NCBI GenBank assembly: GCA_965371445.1
Contig: CBDUYN010000064.1
Span: forward strand, 1-48,553
DNA: 48,553 nt
Source of the DNA: DASWIG01 sp965371445
GTDB lineage: Bacteria; Acidobacteriota; Thermoanaerobaculia; Multivoradales; J023
Reading direction: 5' to 3'
The notes under the pieces are model-generated. The model did no database searches. It was not told where the DNA came from and saw nothing but the letters and a program-made list of their open reading frames with translations. Below are positions 35,084 to 43,975 of this stretch, one piece after another. A program made the position numbers and the translations under genes. Within the stretch, counting starts at the first letter, position 1. The number at the start of each line of letters is the position of its first letter.

Positions 35084-37693
35084 ATGACTTTCCCGGGACG
35101 CAACGCGACACGGCGCTTCGTAGCGGCGCTTGCCTTCGCCTTGGCCCTCAGCTCTGTGGCCCCCGCCGGGGACGACGTCCCACCCGCCGAAGAGGTGAGC
35201 GCCGCCGCCGCGCTCGCCCCCCGGTTTCAACGTTGGCTGGAGGACGTCGAGCTCCTCATCACGGAGACCGAGCGCGAGGTCTTCCTGGCGCTGGGCCAGG
35301 ACTACCAGCGCGACCACTTCGTCCGCCGCTTCTGGAAGGTCCGCGACCCCTTCCCGAGGACGACCTTCAACGAGCTCCGCGAGGCCTGGGAGGCGCACGT
35401 CGCCGTTGCCCGCCAGCAGTACGAGGAGCTGCGCGGCGAGGCGGCGCGCATGATCCTCTACTTCGGCCCCCCCGAGAACCAGACACGCCTCCAATGCGGT
35501 GCGGTCATGTCGTCGATCGACGTCTGGTTCTACCCCGAGGGAAGCGGCCGCATCGGGAATTACTTCACGCTCGTCTTCCTCGGTCACCCCGAGAGCGCCG
35601 CCTATCGGCTCTGGAATCCGAACGACGGCCTGCGCAGCCTCGTTTTGCCGGGACGCGGCGCTTCGATCGCGTCCCGTTCCGAGCCCACGACCTCTCTGAC
35701 GGGCAGCGAGCGGGAGCTCGTGCGGTTGATCGCCCGTGAGTGCGTGCGCGGCGACGACATCTTGAGCGCCCTCACGACAGCCCTCGACTTCGCCGCCGTC
35801 GAAGACGCGGTCCACCCTCCCCCGCCCGGCGACGAGTGGGTTCGGAGCTTTCTCGCCCGCTCGACCGACGTACCCGTTGGGGTCGAGCCCCTTCCCGGCG
35901 TCCTGAGCCTGAGCTTTCCCGGCCGCCGCCAGAGCCGCACCGTGGTCCAGGGGCTGGTGTCGATCGGGCGCGCCGCGGCGGCTCCCACCGAGGGCGATCG
36001 CTTCTACAACCTCGTCCTCGACGGCGAGGTGCTGCGCAAGGGCCAGCTTTTCGACAGCTTCCGCTACCGGTTCGACTTCCCTACCGCCGACGCGCCGGAG
36101 CTCCTGCCCGTCGTCACCCAACGCTACCTGCGGCCCGGCGAGTACCGGCTGATCGTCAAAGTCGAGGACATCGGCTCGAAGCGCGTCTTCCGCGAGGTCC
36201 GCGACCTCAAGGTGCCGGTTTTTGATCCCGCCGTCCACCTGGCGGCGGCCGCCGCGAGCGAGGCCGCGGAAGGCCCGGGCGTCGAGTCCGCCGCGGAGGC
36301 TGGAACCGTCACCTACGAGACGCGCCTGGTGGAGGCCAACGCGACGATCGCGACCGGTGAGCACTCGATCAAGATCATGTCGCTCCCCGACCTCTTGATG
36401 GTCGGCAAGCTCCGGGTCCTGGCGCGGACCCGGGGCGAAGGCATCGCCAAGGTGGCTTTTGAGCTCAACGGCGTCGAGCAGTTGCGCAAGACGAAGCCCC
36501 CTTACAGCGTCGAGATCGAGCTGGGACCGACGCCGCGGTTCCACACCTTGAAAGCCGTCGCCCTCGACCGGGACGGCCGCCTCCTCGCCGTCGACGAGGT
36601 CCTCGTCAACGGCGGGCCGCATCGCTTCGCGCTCCGCCTCCTCGAGCCCCAGGCCGGGCAGCGCTACACCCGGAGCCTCCGGGTCCACGCCGAGGTCGAG
36701 GTGCCGGAGGGCGAGCGGCTCGACCGGGTGGAGATCTTCTTGAACGAGACCCGGATGGCGACGCTCTATCAGCCGCCCTTCGAGCACCCGATCCTGCTCG
36801 AAGGCACCTCCGAGCTCGCCTACGTGCGCGCCGTCGCCTATCTCGAGAACGGCGTCACCGACGAGCAGGTCGTCTTCGTCAACGCCCCCGACTTCGTCGA
36901 CCACTACCGCGTCAACTTCGTCGAGCTCTACACGACGGTGGTGGACAAGAAGGGCGAGTTCCTCGACGATCTGCGCCAGGTTGAGGTCGTGGTGCTCGAA
37001 GACGACGTCGAGCAGAAGATCCGCCGCTTCGAAAAAGTCCGCGACATGCCGATCAACGCGGGGCTCGTGATCGACACCTCGACCTCGATGATGCGGGTGC
37101 TGCGCGACGTACGCCGCGCCGCCCACCGCTTCCTGGAGACCGTGCTGACCGAGCGCGACCGGGCGGCGGTCATCACCTTCAACGACGCCCCGCAGCTCCA
37201 GGTACGCTTCACCTCCGATCCGGAGGTGCTCGCCGGCGGCCTCGTAGGGCTCGTGGCCGAGGGCGAGACGGCGCTTTACGACACGATCGTCTATGCGCTC
37301 CACTACTTCAGCGGGGTCCGCGGCAAGCGGGCGATCATCCTGCTCACCGACGGCGAGGACTCCTCGTCGACCTACTCCTTTGACGACACGATCGAGTTCG
37401 CGCGCCATACCGGGGTGGCGATCTACATCATCGGGCTGGGCCTGCCCTCCGAGCCCCAGGTGCGCTCGCTCGTGCGCCAGCTGGCCCACGAGACCGGCGG
37501 CGAAACTTATTTCATCGACCGTGTGGAGCAACTCTCCCGGGTCTACGACGAAATCCAACTCGAGCTACGCTCGCAGTACTTGATCGCCTACCAGTCGTCG
37601 CAGATGGGAAGAAGCAACGAGTTTCGCCGGGTTGAAGTCGTCGTCGACCGCAGGGGCGTCAAGGCCAAGACGATCCACGGGTACTACCCATGA
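35084..37693 (+). CDS. GWxTD-like plus acidobacterial VWFA domain protein
   Basis: 869 aa with a signal peptide (residues 1-28). An N-terminal GWxTD-type domain (about 45-160: WLEDVELLITETEREVFLAL, HFVRRFWKVRDPFP) and beta-rich middle lead to a C-terminal VWFA domain (about 640-860) with the MIDAS motif VIDTSTSM, LLTDGEDSSS and a C-terminal FRRVEVVV end, as in the Acidobacteria VWFA family. Exported; the function of the family is not known. ATG 35084 has no strong ribosome site. It overlaps the Maf gene start by 4 bp. Confidence 0.88.
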   Translation: MTFPGRNATRRFVAALAFALALSSVAPAGDDVPPAEEVSAAAALAPRFQRWLEDVELLITETEREVFLALGQDYQRDHFVRRFWKVRDPFPRTTFNELREAWEAHVAVARQQYEELRGEAARMILYFGPPENQTRLQCGAVMSSIDVWFYPEGSGRIGNYFTLVFLGHPESAAYRLWNPNDGLRSLVLPGRGASIASRSEPTTSLTGSERELVRLIARECVRGDDILSALTTALDFAAVEDAVHPPPPGDEWVRSFLARSTDVPVGVEPLPGVLSLSFPGRRQSRTVVQGLVSIGRAAAAPTEGDRFYNLVLDGEVLRKGQLFDSFRYRFDFPTADAPELLPVVTQRYLRPGEYRLIVKVEDIGSKRVFREVRDLKVPVFDPAVHLAAAAASEAAEGPGVESAAEAGTVTYETRLVEANATIATGEHSIKIMSLPDLLMVGKLRVLARTRGEGIAKVAFELNGVEQLRKTKPPYSVEIELGPTPRFHTLKAVALDRDGRLLAVDEVLVNGGPHRFALRLLEPQAGQRYTRSLRVHAEVEVPEGERLDRVEIFLNETRMATLYQPPFEHPILLEGTSELAYVRAVAYLENGVTDEQVVFVNAPDFVDHYRVNFVELYTTVVDKKGEFLDDLRQVEVVVLEDDVEQKIRRFEKVRDMPINAGLVIDTSTSMMRVLRDVRRAAHRFLETVLTERDRAAVITFNDAPQLQVRFTSDPEVLAGGLVGLVAEGETALYDTIVYALHYFSGVRGKRAIILLTDGEDSSSTYSFDDTIEFARHTGVAIYIIGLGLPSEPQVRSLVRQLAHETGGETYFIDRVEQLSRVYDEIQLELRSQYLIAYQSSQMGRSNEFRRVEVVVDRRGVKAKTIHGYYP

Positions 37694-38373
37694 TTGGAGA
37701 CCGCCCCCCTTTGGGGGGACCCATCACCGCGTCGCAGACGCTGGTTTTGGCCTCGGGCTCGCCGCGGCGGCGTGAGCTCCTCGAGGGCCTGGGTTTTGAG
37801 CTCGTGGTGCGTCCGGTCGACGTCGACGAATCGGTAGGAGCTCAAGAGACGCCGAGCCACTACGTGCGGCGCCTGGCACGGACCAAGGCGGCGGCCGCGG
37901 CCCGGCCGGGAGCGGCCCGGCCGGGAGAGCTCGTCCTCGGTGCCGACACGATCGTCGTTTCGGGCGGCGAGATGCTCGGTAAGCCCGCCGATCCGGACGA
38001 CGCCCGGCGCATGCTGCGGCTTCTTGCCGGCCGCGAGCACGAGGTCAGGACCGGGGTGGCGATTTGCCATCTCGACCGCGGCCTCGAGGAGGTGGTCGAG
38101 GAGACGACGCGGGTGCGCTTCGCGTCTCTGGACGAGGAGGAGATCGACTGGTACGTCGAGACCGGCGAGCCGCTCGACAAGGCCGGGGCCTACGGCGTCC
38201 AGGGACGGGGCGCGCTTTTCGTCGAGGCGGTCTACGGAAGCTATTCGTGCGTCGTGGGGTTGCCGATCGCGGCGACCTACCAGCTGCTGCGCCGCGCCGG
38301 CTACCGGGCGCCGAATCTACCGTCCCCTCGGGGGGAACGAGGGGGGGAGCGCCCGGCTTTCCTACGAGCTTGA
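37690..38373 (+). CDS. maf: Maf-family nucleotide pyrophosphatase
   Basis: 227 aa. The family sequence runs LVLASGSPRRRELLEGLGFE, PSHYVRRLARTKA, LGADTIVVSGGEMLGKP, GVAICHLDRG, GEPLDKAGAYGVQGRGALFV. Members hydrolyse modified or non-canonical dNTP/NTP and limit septum formation in Bacillus. Both ends look overprinted: the first 14 residues and the last 18 (after LPSP) are encoded by the C/G-run repeats at 37704 and 38321, extending the protein beyond the usual 190-200 residues. ATG 37690 overlaps the preceding stop. Confidence 0.93.
   Translation: MIGDRPPLGGPITASQTLVLASGSPRRRELLEGLGFELVVRPVDVDESVGAQETPSHYVRRLARTKAAAAARPGAARPGELVLGADTIVVSGGEMLGKPADPDDARRMLRLLAGREHEVRTGVAICHLDRGLEEVVEETTRVRFASLDEEEIDWYVETGEPLDKAGAYGVQGRGALFVEAVYGSYSCVVGLPIAATYQLLRRAGYRAPNLPSPRGERGGERPAFLRA
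37704..37722. repeat. Dispersed C/G-run repeat, copy 3 (partial)
   Basis: CCCCCCTTTGGGGGGAC, a short form of the unit, inside the first codons of maf. Confidence 0.5.
38321..38350. repeat. Dispersed C/G-run repeat, copy 4
   Basis: GTCCCCTCGGGGGGAACGAG plus a G-run; it is the reverse complement of the copy at 1334-1360 almost base for base and encodes the tail of Maf. Confidence 0.6.
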
Positions 38374-38497
38374 TCGGCTCGCCGAGGGCGTCGGGGGAGA
38401 AGTCCTCGACGCCCCGGCGACGCCGGGGCCGGGAAGTGCTACAATCGTGGCCCACCGGCCCCCGAGGCTGAGCGAGCCAGGAGGAGATCTACCTACG

Positions 38498-38917
38498 ATG
38501 AGCCGCCTTTCCTCTCCGTCCCAGATCATCTTCGACCCGACGCCTGAGATCTTTGCCACCGACAGCGCGGGCTTTTTCCACTTCCCTCTGCAGCACCGGG
38601 GAGAGACCCTGTTCGAGACCGCGAGCTTCGACGAGATCCGCTTCGTCTTCTCGCTCTGGCACCCGTCGCCGAAGTCGACGATCGACTTCGACCGTGCCTA
38701 CGCCGAGCTCAGGGCGTCGTTCGACCCGGAGGAGGAGCACTGGGTCAAGCTTGCCGAGATCGAGCCGGTGATACCGCCCTACGGCGCCGGCGACAGCTTC
38801 GACGGCTGGATCGTCCTGCCGGTGCTTGCCACCCAGAGCTCCTTCGCGCTTTTCGGCAGCGGCTTCGAGCCCCGCGCCCGGGTGCAGATCCGCGCCAGCG
38901 TCTACCTCGTGGCATAA
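38498..38917 (+). CDS. Hypothetical protein, 139 aa
   Basis: ATG 38498 with an AGGAGG upstream. A soluble, beta-rich looking protein (GETLFETASFDEIRFVFSLW, VQIRASVYLVA end). No family is recognised and no signal peptide is seen. First gene of a run with an SRPBCC-like and a B3/B4-domain protein (6 bp and 0 bp gaps). Confidence 0.7.
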   Translation: MSRLSSPSQIIFDPTPEIFATDSAGFFHFPLQHRGETLFETASFDEIRFVFSLWHPSPKSTIDFDRAYAELRASFDPEEEHWVKLAEIEPVIPPYGAGDSFDGWIVLPVLATQSSFALFGSGFEPRARVQIRASVYLVA

Positions 38918-38923
38918 GGCACA

Positions 38924-39364
38924 ATGGTGACGATCGTCGAACGCACCGTCAACGTCGCCTCGGAGCCCCAGACGATCTGGGGCCTCCTGGTCAACCTCGG
39001 GTCGTGGAAGACCTGGTGGAAGGAGTGTGTCCAAGCCCAAGCCGACGACTCCCTGACGCTTCGCGAGGGCTCGCAGATCGAGCTCGTCCTCCATCCCCGG
39101 CACCGTAAGGTCACCCTCCGCCCCCACGTCGACATGATGACCGAGGGCCGCACCCTGAGCCTCACTCAGCTCTCGCCGTGGCTTAGGGCCACCGTGGTGT
39201 GGACCGTGAGCGAGGGACCGATGGGCGCCAAGGTCAGCGTCCGCGGCGTCTTCACGGGCTTCCAGATCTGGGTGATGGGGCTCTTTGGCAAGAACACGAT
39301 CTTCCAGACGAGCCTCTACTCGAGCCTCCGGGGCTTGAAGAAACTCGCCGAGAAGATGGTCTAG
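38924..39364 (+). CDS. SRPBCC-like (START/polyketide cyclase fold) protein
   Basis: 146 aa. N-terminal strand VTIVERTVNVASEPQTIWGL followed by GSWKTWWKECVQA and a final long helix (SSLRGLKKLAEKM) fit the helix-grip ligand-binding fold. Ligand unknown. It is 6 bp after the hypothetical gene and abuts the next gene. Confidence 0.78.
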   Translation: MVTIVERTVNVASEPQTIWGLLVNLGSWKTWWKECVQAQADDSLTLREGSQIELVLHPRHRKVTLRPHVDMMTEGRTLSLTQLSPWLRATVVWTVSEGPMGAKVSVRGVFTGFQIWVMGLFGKNTIFQTSLYSSLRGLKKLAEKMV

Positions 39365-40021
39365 ATGAACGCCAAGAAGCCACCGTTCAACGTCCGCCTG
39401 GGGCTTCGGGGCTGGGAGCTTTTCTGGGCGCACCTGAAGCTGACCGAGGCCCGGGACGCGGTCCTTTCGGCGCGGCGTGACGCGGTCGCCGCCGCGGCCC
39501 GGGAGCGTTTCGGCGCGACGCCGGCGCTGGCCGCCCATCCTACGGTCCAGGCCCTGCGCCGGCTCTTCCGCGAGGCGGGATGCGACCCGACCCGCTACCG
39601 TCCGGCCTCCGAGGCGCTTCTGCGCCGCCTCGTCAAGGGCTCGCCGCTGCCGGCGATCCACCCCATCGTCGATCTCAACAACTGCCTCTCGGCGGAGCTT
39701 CACGTCCCCTGCTGCGTGATGGTCGAGGGGACGTTCGGGACCGAGCTCGTCCTGCGCTCCGGAGGACCGGAGGACGGCTACACGTCGCTTCGGGGACCGT
39801 TCCGTCCCGAGGGCAAGCCGCTGCTCGCCGACGAGGACGGACCTCTCGACACGCCGATCACCGGCAACGAGCGCGTCAAGGTTCGCGAGGCGACTCGGGC
39901 CGCCTGGCTCGTGGCCTACCTGCCGGCGGGCGAGGTCACCTCGGAGGAGGCGCGCGAGATACTCGTTGGCCTCGCCCGGGAGACCGGCGTCGAGGTCGAG
40001 GTCTACGCGCCTTCGCGGTGA
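39365..40021 (+). CDS. B3/B4 tRNA-binding domain protein
   Basis: 218 aa. The region HPIVDLNNCLSAELHVPC and ERVKVREATRAAWLVAYLP is like the free-standing B3/B4 domain (PheRS beta family), proposed to act in tRNA editing or related amide chemistry. Its start codon directly follows the preceding stop. Its last 19 bp overlap the convergent YfhO-like gene. Confidence 0.8.
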   Translation: MNAKKPPFNVRLGLRGWELFWAHLKLTEARDAVLSARRDAVAAAARERFGATPALAAHPTVQALRRLFREAGCDPTRYRPASEALLRRLVKGSPLPAIHPIVDLNNCLSAELHVPCCVMVEGTFGTELVLRSGGPEDGYTSLRGPFRPEGKPLLADEDGPLDTPITGNERVKVREATRAAWLVAYLPAGEVTSEEAREILVGLARETGVEVEVYAPSR

Positions 40022-42453
40022 CCGGGGCGCACGGCAAACCCCAAAAGCCCCAAGAGCCCCAAGGCGGCCGCCGTCCAGGCGAGCCGCGTCGGACGCCGGT
40101 CGGCCCAGATCCGCACGCGGTGCGTCCCCGCGGGCACGGCCACCGCCATCCGGTGGATGTTCGCCGGCTCCACCTCCACCGGCTCGCCGTCGACCGTGGC
40201 GCGGAAGATGCCGTGGTAGGTGCGCTGGACGAGGAGGGTCGACTCGCTCCGGGCGTCGACCTCGACCTCGATCTCCTCGGCGCTCTCGGCGACGAGCGTC
40301 GCCCGCCCGCCGGCGGACGTCGAGACGGCCCCTTCGCCGGGCAGGACGACCGTCGTGCGGGGATCGAAGCGGGGATCGGTGAGGAATCGAAGCGCGGCCT
40401 TCATCTCGGGAGCCCGCAGGACCTGCTCGACGAGCTGTACCGGTGCGGCGGGCGCCGCGAGCTCGTAGACGTGAAGCTCGCCGAGCGGCGTCGGCATCCG
40501 GGCACGCTCGTGGACCCGCGGCAGTGTTTCCCCCCCTGGATCCCCCCAAGGGGACAGTGTTTCCCCTCCTGAATCCCCCCAAGGGGACAGTGTCTCCCCC
40601 CCTGAATCCCCCCAAGGGGACAGTGTTTCCCCCCCTGGATCCCCCCAAGGGGACAGAGCCACAGGATCGAGGGGACGGTCGAGAAGGAGGATCTCCACCC
40701 CCGAGGCCGCCAGGACCTGGACGCGCTGGGCGTCGTCCATGCCCTTCATCGCCTGGGCGAGGGCGATGGTAAAAAAAGAGTCGAGTCCCTCGGGCGAGTG
40801 GTTGAGCTCGTAGCGCCGTCCCCAGGGAATGCCGGAGTGGGGATAGAGCTGGGTGAAATGGATCCGTGTCAGGTGCTGGGTGCCGAGATCGGGGAGGGAC
40901 GCGCCGGGGGAGAGGCGGTGGGTTCCGAAGAGCTCCTTGAAGCCGCCGTGGACGACGCGCGCACCCTCCGGCACCAGGGCCAGGAGCTCCGGCGGCGCGC
41001 GGTAGGGCGCGCTCTCGTCGGAGGTGTAGAGCGGCCGCAGGAAGAAAAGCTGGAAGCTCAGGTGGACGGCGACGAGAAGCGCCCCGGAGAGCTGCGGACG
41101 GCGGCGGCCGAGCCAGAGCGCCGCGGCGAGCAGCGCCAGCACCACGAGCGAGAGCAGGCAAAGCCCCGCCCAGCGTAGCCGCTGGTGGTCGAACGCGGCC
41201 CCGGCAAGCCGCTCCGGCGCGAGCGAGCGCAGGAGCCCACCGGCGGCCGTGAAGTTGATCAGCACCCAGGCGGTGAGAAAGGCGAAGGCGAGAATCCCCA
41301 GGACCCGGCCGAGCGGACGGCGTCCTTCGCCCTTCCGGACTCGTTCGAAGCCCAGTCCGGCGAGAAGCGCGCAGCCGATCGCCACCACGAGCCACATCTT
41401 CACCGGGAAGCGGAGGACCGAGACTCCGGGTACGTGGTAGAGCCACCGCACGAGTGGGTTCCACGAGCCGAGGGCGAAAAAGATTCCGCTCCCCACGGCT
41501 CCCCACGCCCAGGCCGCGGCCGGACCGCGCCAGCGCGCCACCACGATCAGGGCGAGCGCCAGGAGGCCCGGGTAGAAGGAGAAGAAGAGAGGCGGCAAGC
41601 CCCCGTAGAAGCTTGCGCCCCAGAAGCTGAAGTCCGGCAGGCCGAAAAAGAGCGGCAAGAGCCATTCGAGAGCCGTGCGCGGATCCCAGCTCTGGACGAG
41701 GGCCGCGTCGACCGAATAGCGCCAGTAGCCGCGGAACGAGAGCGGCAAGATGCGCAGGAATTCCACCCACATCGGCGCCGCGAGCGCGGTGGCGCAGGCG
41801 AGCGTGGCGACCAGCGCCACCGGGCGAGACGGCCAGCTCCGGTGACGGACGAACCCGGCCGCGGTGGCCAGGAGGAGGGAGAGCAACGCGAAAAGCGGAT
41901 CGCCGGCAAGGACGAGGAGCGTCCACAGGAAGGCCAGGGCAAGGACAACGCGGCGGCGCGGGTCTTTCCAGAGGCCGAGAGCCGCGGCGATGAAGGCCGG
42001 TGCGAGCGCCGCTCCGGCGACCAGGTTGTAGAGGTTCAAAAGCGACAGGAAAAAGCCGCTCGCGCCGTAGAAAATCCCCGCCGCCCACGCCGCCGGGCGG
42101 TCAAGGCCCCAGGCGCGTCCGAGCCAGAAGAAGGCCGCGGGAGCCAGCAGGAGGTGGATCCAGAAGTGGGCGTTTAAAGCCCAGAGGTCCGAGCCGAAAA
42201 GGTAGAGGACGTTCGTGGGATATAGCGGCAACGCGTTGGGGTTGCCGAGAAGCGGCTGTCCTCCGGCACGGTAGAGGTCGATCAGGGGCACCTCGCCGTG
42301 GCGCAGCGCCTCCGCCTGCGCCACCTTGAGCGGGTAGTGGCTCGTCAGGACGTCTCTCAAGACGAGCGTCCCCGAGCCCGTCATGAGGGGCAGCACCGCG
42401 AGGACGAGGAGCGCGAGGCTCGGGACGACGAAGAGGAGAGAGAAACGTCGCAT
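40003..42453 (-). CDS. YfhO-like polytopic membrane protein
   Basis: 816 aa. Ten to fourteen TM helices fill residues 1-480, with YfhO-like features DVLTSHYPLKVAQAEAL, RAGGQPLLGNPNALPLYPTN and VLRFPVKMWLVVAIGCALL. A C-terminal soluble part (about 480-790) ends in one more TM. YfhO proteins are needed for glycosylation of envelope polymers in Gram-positives. Oddity: near residue 640, four in-frame 11-residue repeats (LSPWGDPGGET type) come from a repeat family also found between genes. Deleting 132 bp would restore an uninterrupted reading. Confidence 0.85.
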   Translation of the reverse strand: MRRFSLLFVVPSLALLVLAVLPLMTGSGTLVLRDVLTSHYPLKVAQAEALRHGEVPLIDLYRAGGQPLLGNPNALPLYPTNVLYLFGSDLWALNAHFWIHLLLAPAAFFWLGRAWGLDRPAAWAAGIFYGASGFFLSLLNLYNLVAGAALAPAFIAAALGLWKDPRRRVVLALAFLWTLLVLAGDPLFALLSLLLATAAGFVRHRSWPSRPVALVATLACATALAAPMWVEFLRILPLSFRGYWRYSVDAALVQSWDPRTALEWLLPLFFGLPDFSFWGASFYGGLPPLFFSFYPGLLALALIVVARWRGPAAAWAWGAVGSGIFFALGSWNPLVRWLYHVPGVSVLRFPVKMWLVVAIGCALLAGLGFERVRKGEGRRPLGRVLGILAFAFLTAWVLINFTAAGGLLRSLAPERLAGAAFDHQRLRWAGLCLLSLVVLALLAAALWLGRRRPQLSGALLVAVHLSFQLFFLRPLYTSDESAPYRAPPELLALVPEGARVVHGGFKELFGTHRLSPGASLPDLGTQHLTRIHFTQLYPHSGIPWGRRYELNHSPEGLDSFFTIALAQAMKGMDDAQRVQVLAASGVEILLLDRPLDPVALSPWGDPGGETLSPWGDSGGETLSPWGDSGGETLSPWGDPGGETLPRVHERARMPTPLGELHVYELAAPAAPVQLVEQVLRAPEMKAALRFLTDPRFDPRTTVVLPGEGAVSTSAGGRATLVAESAEEIEVEVDARSESTLLVQRTYHGIFRATVDGEPVEVEPANIHRMAVAVPAGTHRVRIWADRRPTRLAWTAAALGLLGLLGFAVRPGHREGA
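40522..40653. repeat. Four tandem 33-bp repeats in a coding region
   Basis: Units 40522-40554, 40555-40587, 40588-40620 and 40621-40653 differ at a few positions only. Each contains a C-run, TGGATCCCCCCAAGGGGAC or TGAATCCCCCCAAGGGGAC, and CAGTGT. The 33-bp period is a multiple of three, so the YfhO-like frame survives. Single copies occur at 1334, 9303, 37704 and 38321. Confidence 0.9.
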
Positions 42454-42524
42454 GACGCCCCAGAGGGTACCATCGTCGAACGGTTGGACCAGGATCTCAG
42501 GCCGAGCGGCAGACCGGTGGGGCT

Positions 42525-42863
42525 TTGAACACCGGTGCCAAGATCAAGGTGGAGTTCCCTCTGGTTGTCGACGACAGGCTTCAAGGCACTTTCGACTACT
42601 TCCTCCGTGCACGGCACAATTTCCTGGTCGTCGAAGCCAAGAACGCCGATCTCAGCCGCGGCTTCACGCAGCTCGCCGTCGAGCTCGTGGCCCGTGACCG
42701 CTGGGCCGAGGATTCCCCCGAGACCCGTCTCTACGGCGCCGTCTCGGTGGGAGACATCTGGAAGTTCGGTTTCCTCGACCGGGAAGAGAAACGGGTCACC
42801 GAGGACCTCACGACCTACAGCGTGCCGCGCGAGCTCGAGGACGTCATGGGCCACGGATCGTGA
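42525..42863 (+). pseudogene. Fragment of a nuclease-like 'AKNADL' protein
   Basis: About 112 residues from TTG 42525: KIKVEFPLVVDDRLQGTFDY, FLVVEAKNADLSRGFTQLAV, LYGAVSVGDIWKFGFLDRE. The VVEAK strand looks like the catalytic core of a PD-(D/E)XK-type protein seen as larger genes elsewhere. No start codon with a ribosome site and no N-terminal part precede it, so truncation is likely. Family named from memory of sequence shape only. Confidence 0.55.
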
Positions 42864-43116
42864 CGGCAACGGCGGCAAGGATCGCTGGCGGTCGTAGGGT
42901 TGACAACGAGGCGGCGCCGTCGACGTCAAGGTTCTCGTCAAGCTTTCTGGGACGAATTGCCTGAAAAACGACTCCGGAGCCGCTGTCTGAGCGTTTCCGC
43001 GGATTCCGCCGGTTGACCATCGGCTCGTCGAAATGACGAGCGGTCTCCCACGGCTGGCGAAGCCCTCGTCGAAACGACCGACGCCTCGCGACGGCGGACG
43101 AAGCCCTCGCCAAAAC
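42864..43116. other. Non-coding stretch with imperfect tandem repeats
   Basis: No gene seen. From about 43015 three imperfect units share CTCGTCGAAA or CTCGCCAAAA followed by CGAC and GAAGCCCTCG. They run directly into the nucleoside hydrolase fragment. Confidence 0.4.
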
Positions 43117-43389
43117 GACGGACACCTCGCCGCCGGCGTGTGCCTGGAGCCGGATCTCGTCACGACGCAAAGACTCCACGTCGACGTCGAGACCCTCGGC
43201 GAGCTGACCCGGGGCATGACGGTGGCCGACCGGCGGCCGGCCCCCACCGGCGCGGCGACGGTCGACGTGGCGCTCGAGGTCGACGCCGAGCGCTTCAAGG
43301 CGAGCTTCCTGAGGGCGATCGTCCGGTGGGCCGGTGAAGGCGAAGAGACGATCGGCTGGAGAGGCGCGGCCGAACGGTTGGCCGCCTAG
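43117..43389 (+). pseudogene. Nucleoside hydrolase (IunH-like), C-terminal fragment
   Basis: About 90 residues: DGHLAAGVCLEPDLVT, VDVETLGELTRGMTVADRR, VDVALEVDAERFKASFLRAI. This is the last quarter of inosine-uridine nucleoside N-ribohydrolases, where the DxLA His/Asp region and VDVE-GELTRGMTV are conserved. The catalytic N-terminal three quarters, with the DTDPGxDD motif, are absent. The open frame extends upstream into repeat DNA. Confidence 0.75.
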
Positions 43390-43826
43390 CTCTTCCTCGC
43401 AAGCCGGAAGTTCATCGTCAGGTGGTAGTAGACGCTGACCGGCCTGCCGTGGAGCGTGGCGGGTTTGAACTTCCACTGTTTGTACGCTTTAACGGCTTCC
43501 TCCGAGAGCCCGTAGGGCTGCCCTCGGAGCACCTCGACCACCACGACGTTCCCTTCCCGGTCGATCGTGGCCCGGACGGTCACCCGCGGCTGGTTCAGCA
43601 GCCTCTTCGGAGGAGGCGACTGCGACGGCGGCCCGCCTCCCGGAAGGGGGCGTCCCTCACTCGGTGAGAATGGCGATGAGGATCTCCCTCGATCTTCGCC
43701 TCGGACGCGGCGGGTGGAGGTCCACGAGCCAGGGCAGGGAATGCGGCTCGTCCGTCCCGAGGAGGAGCTCGTGGCGCCGGGGATCTTGCGAATCCGGTTC
43801 CCGTCGAAGTCCTCGGTGCCGGTCAC
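43386..43826 (-). pseudogene. TonB C-terminal-domain protein, probably truncated
   Basis: 146 aa from GTG 43826. The C-terminal 75 residues are a clear TonB domain (VRATIDREGNVVVVEVLRGQ, LSEEAVKAYKQWKFKPATLH, YHLTMNFRL). The N-terminal part is low-complexity, has no membrane anchor, and its Ser/Arg/Pro-rich composition suggests an out-of-frame reading. Without the anchor it could not transduce energy as TonB does. Confidence 0.7.
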
Positions 43827-43838
43827 CGAGCTCCTCCG

Positions 43839-43973
43839 TCAACCCTGGAGCTTCGCGAGGAGAGCACGCAGCCGCGCGTTTTCCGTCTCGGCAGCGTCGG
43901 CCCGCTGACGCTCCGCTTCCGCCTCCGTCGGCACCAGGCGCCCGTCCGGGTAGAAGAGACGCAGCCAGGGAGA
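43839..43973 (-). pseudogene. Uma2-family protein, C-terminal fragment
   Basis: About 45 residues: PWLRLFYPDGRLVPTEAEAE then a coiled coil ETENARLRALLAKLQG to TGA 43839-43841. This is the usual end of long Uma2 proteins. The upstream nuclease domain is missing; an RND gene fragment on the other strand begins at the break point (about 43974). Confidence 0.7.
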
Positions 43974-43975
43974 CC

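Noticed and set aside
37690..37720. Second selenocysteine candidate in the thioredoxin-fold genes
   Set aside because: Neither thioredoxin-fold gene (736-1278, 3324-4400) has an in-frame UGA; their motifs read WCLPC and HCQHS directly. Coordinates given here are nominal.
43664..43975. N-terminal part of the first RND pump
   Set aside because: The open frame is antisense to TonB and Uma2 fragments; RND-like sequence starts only near 43976.
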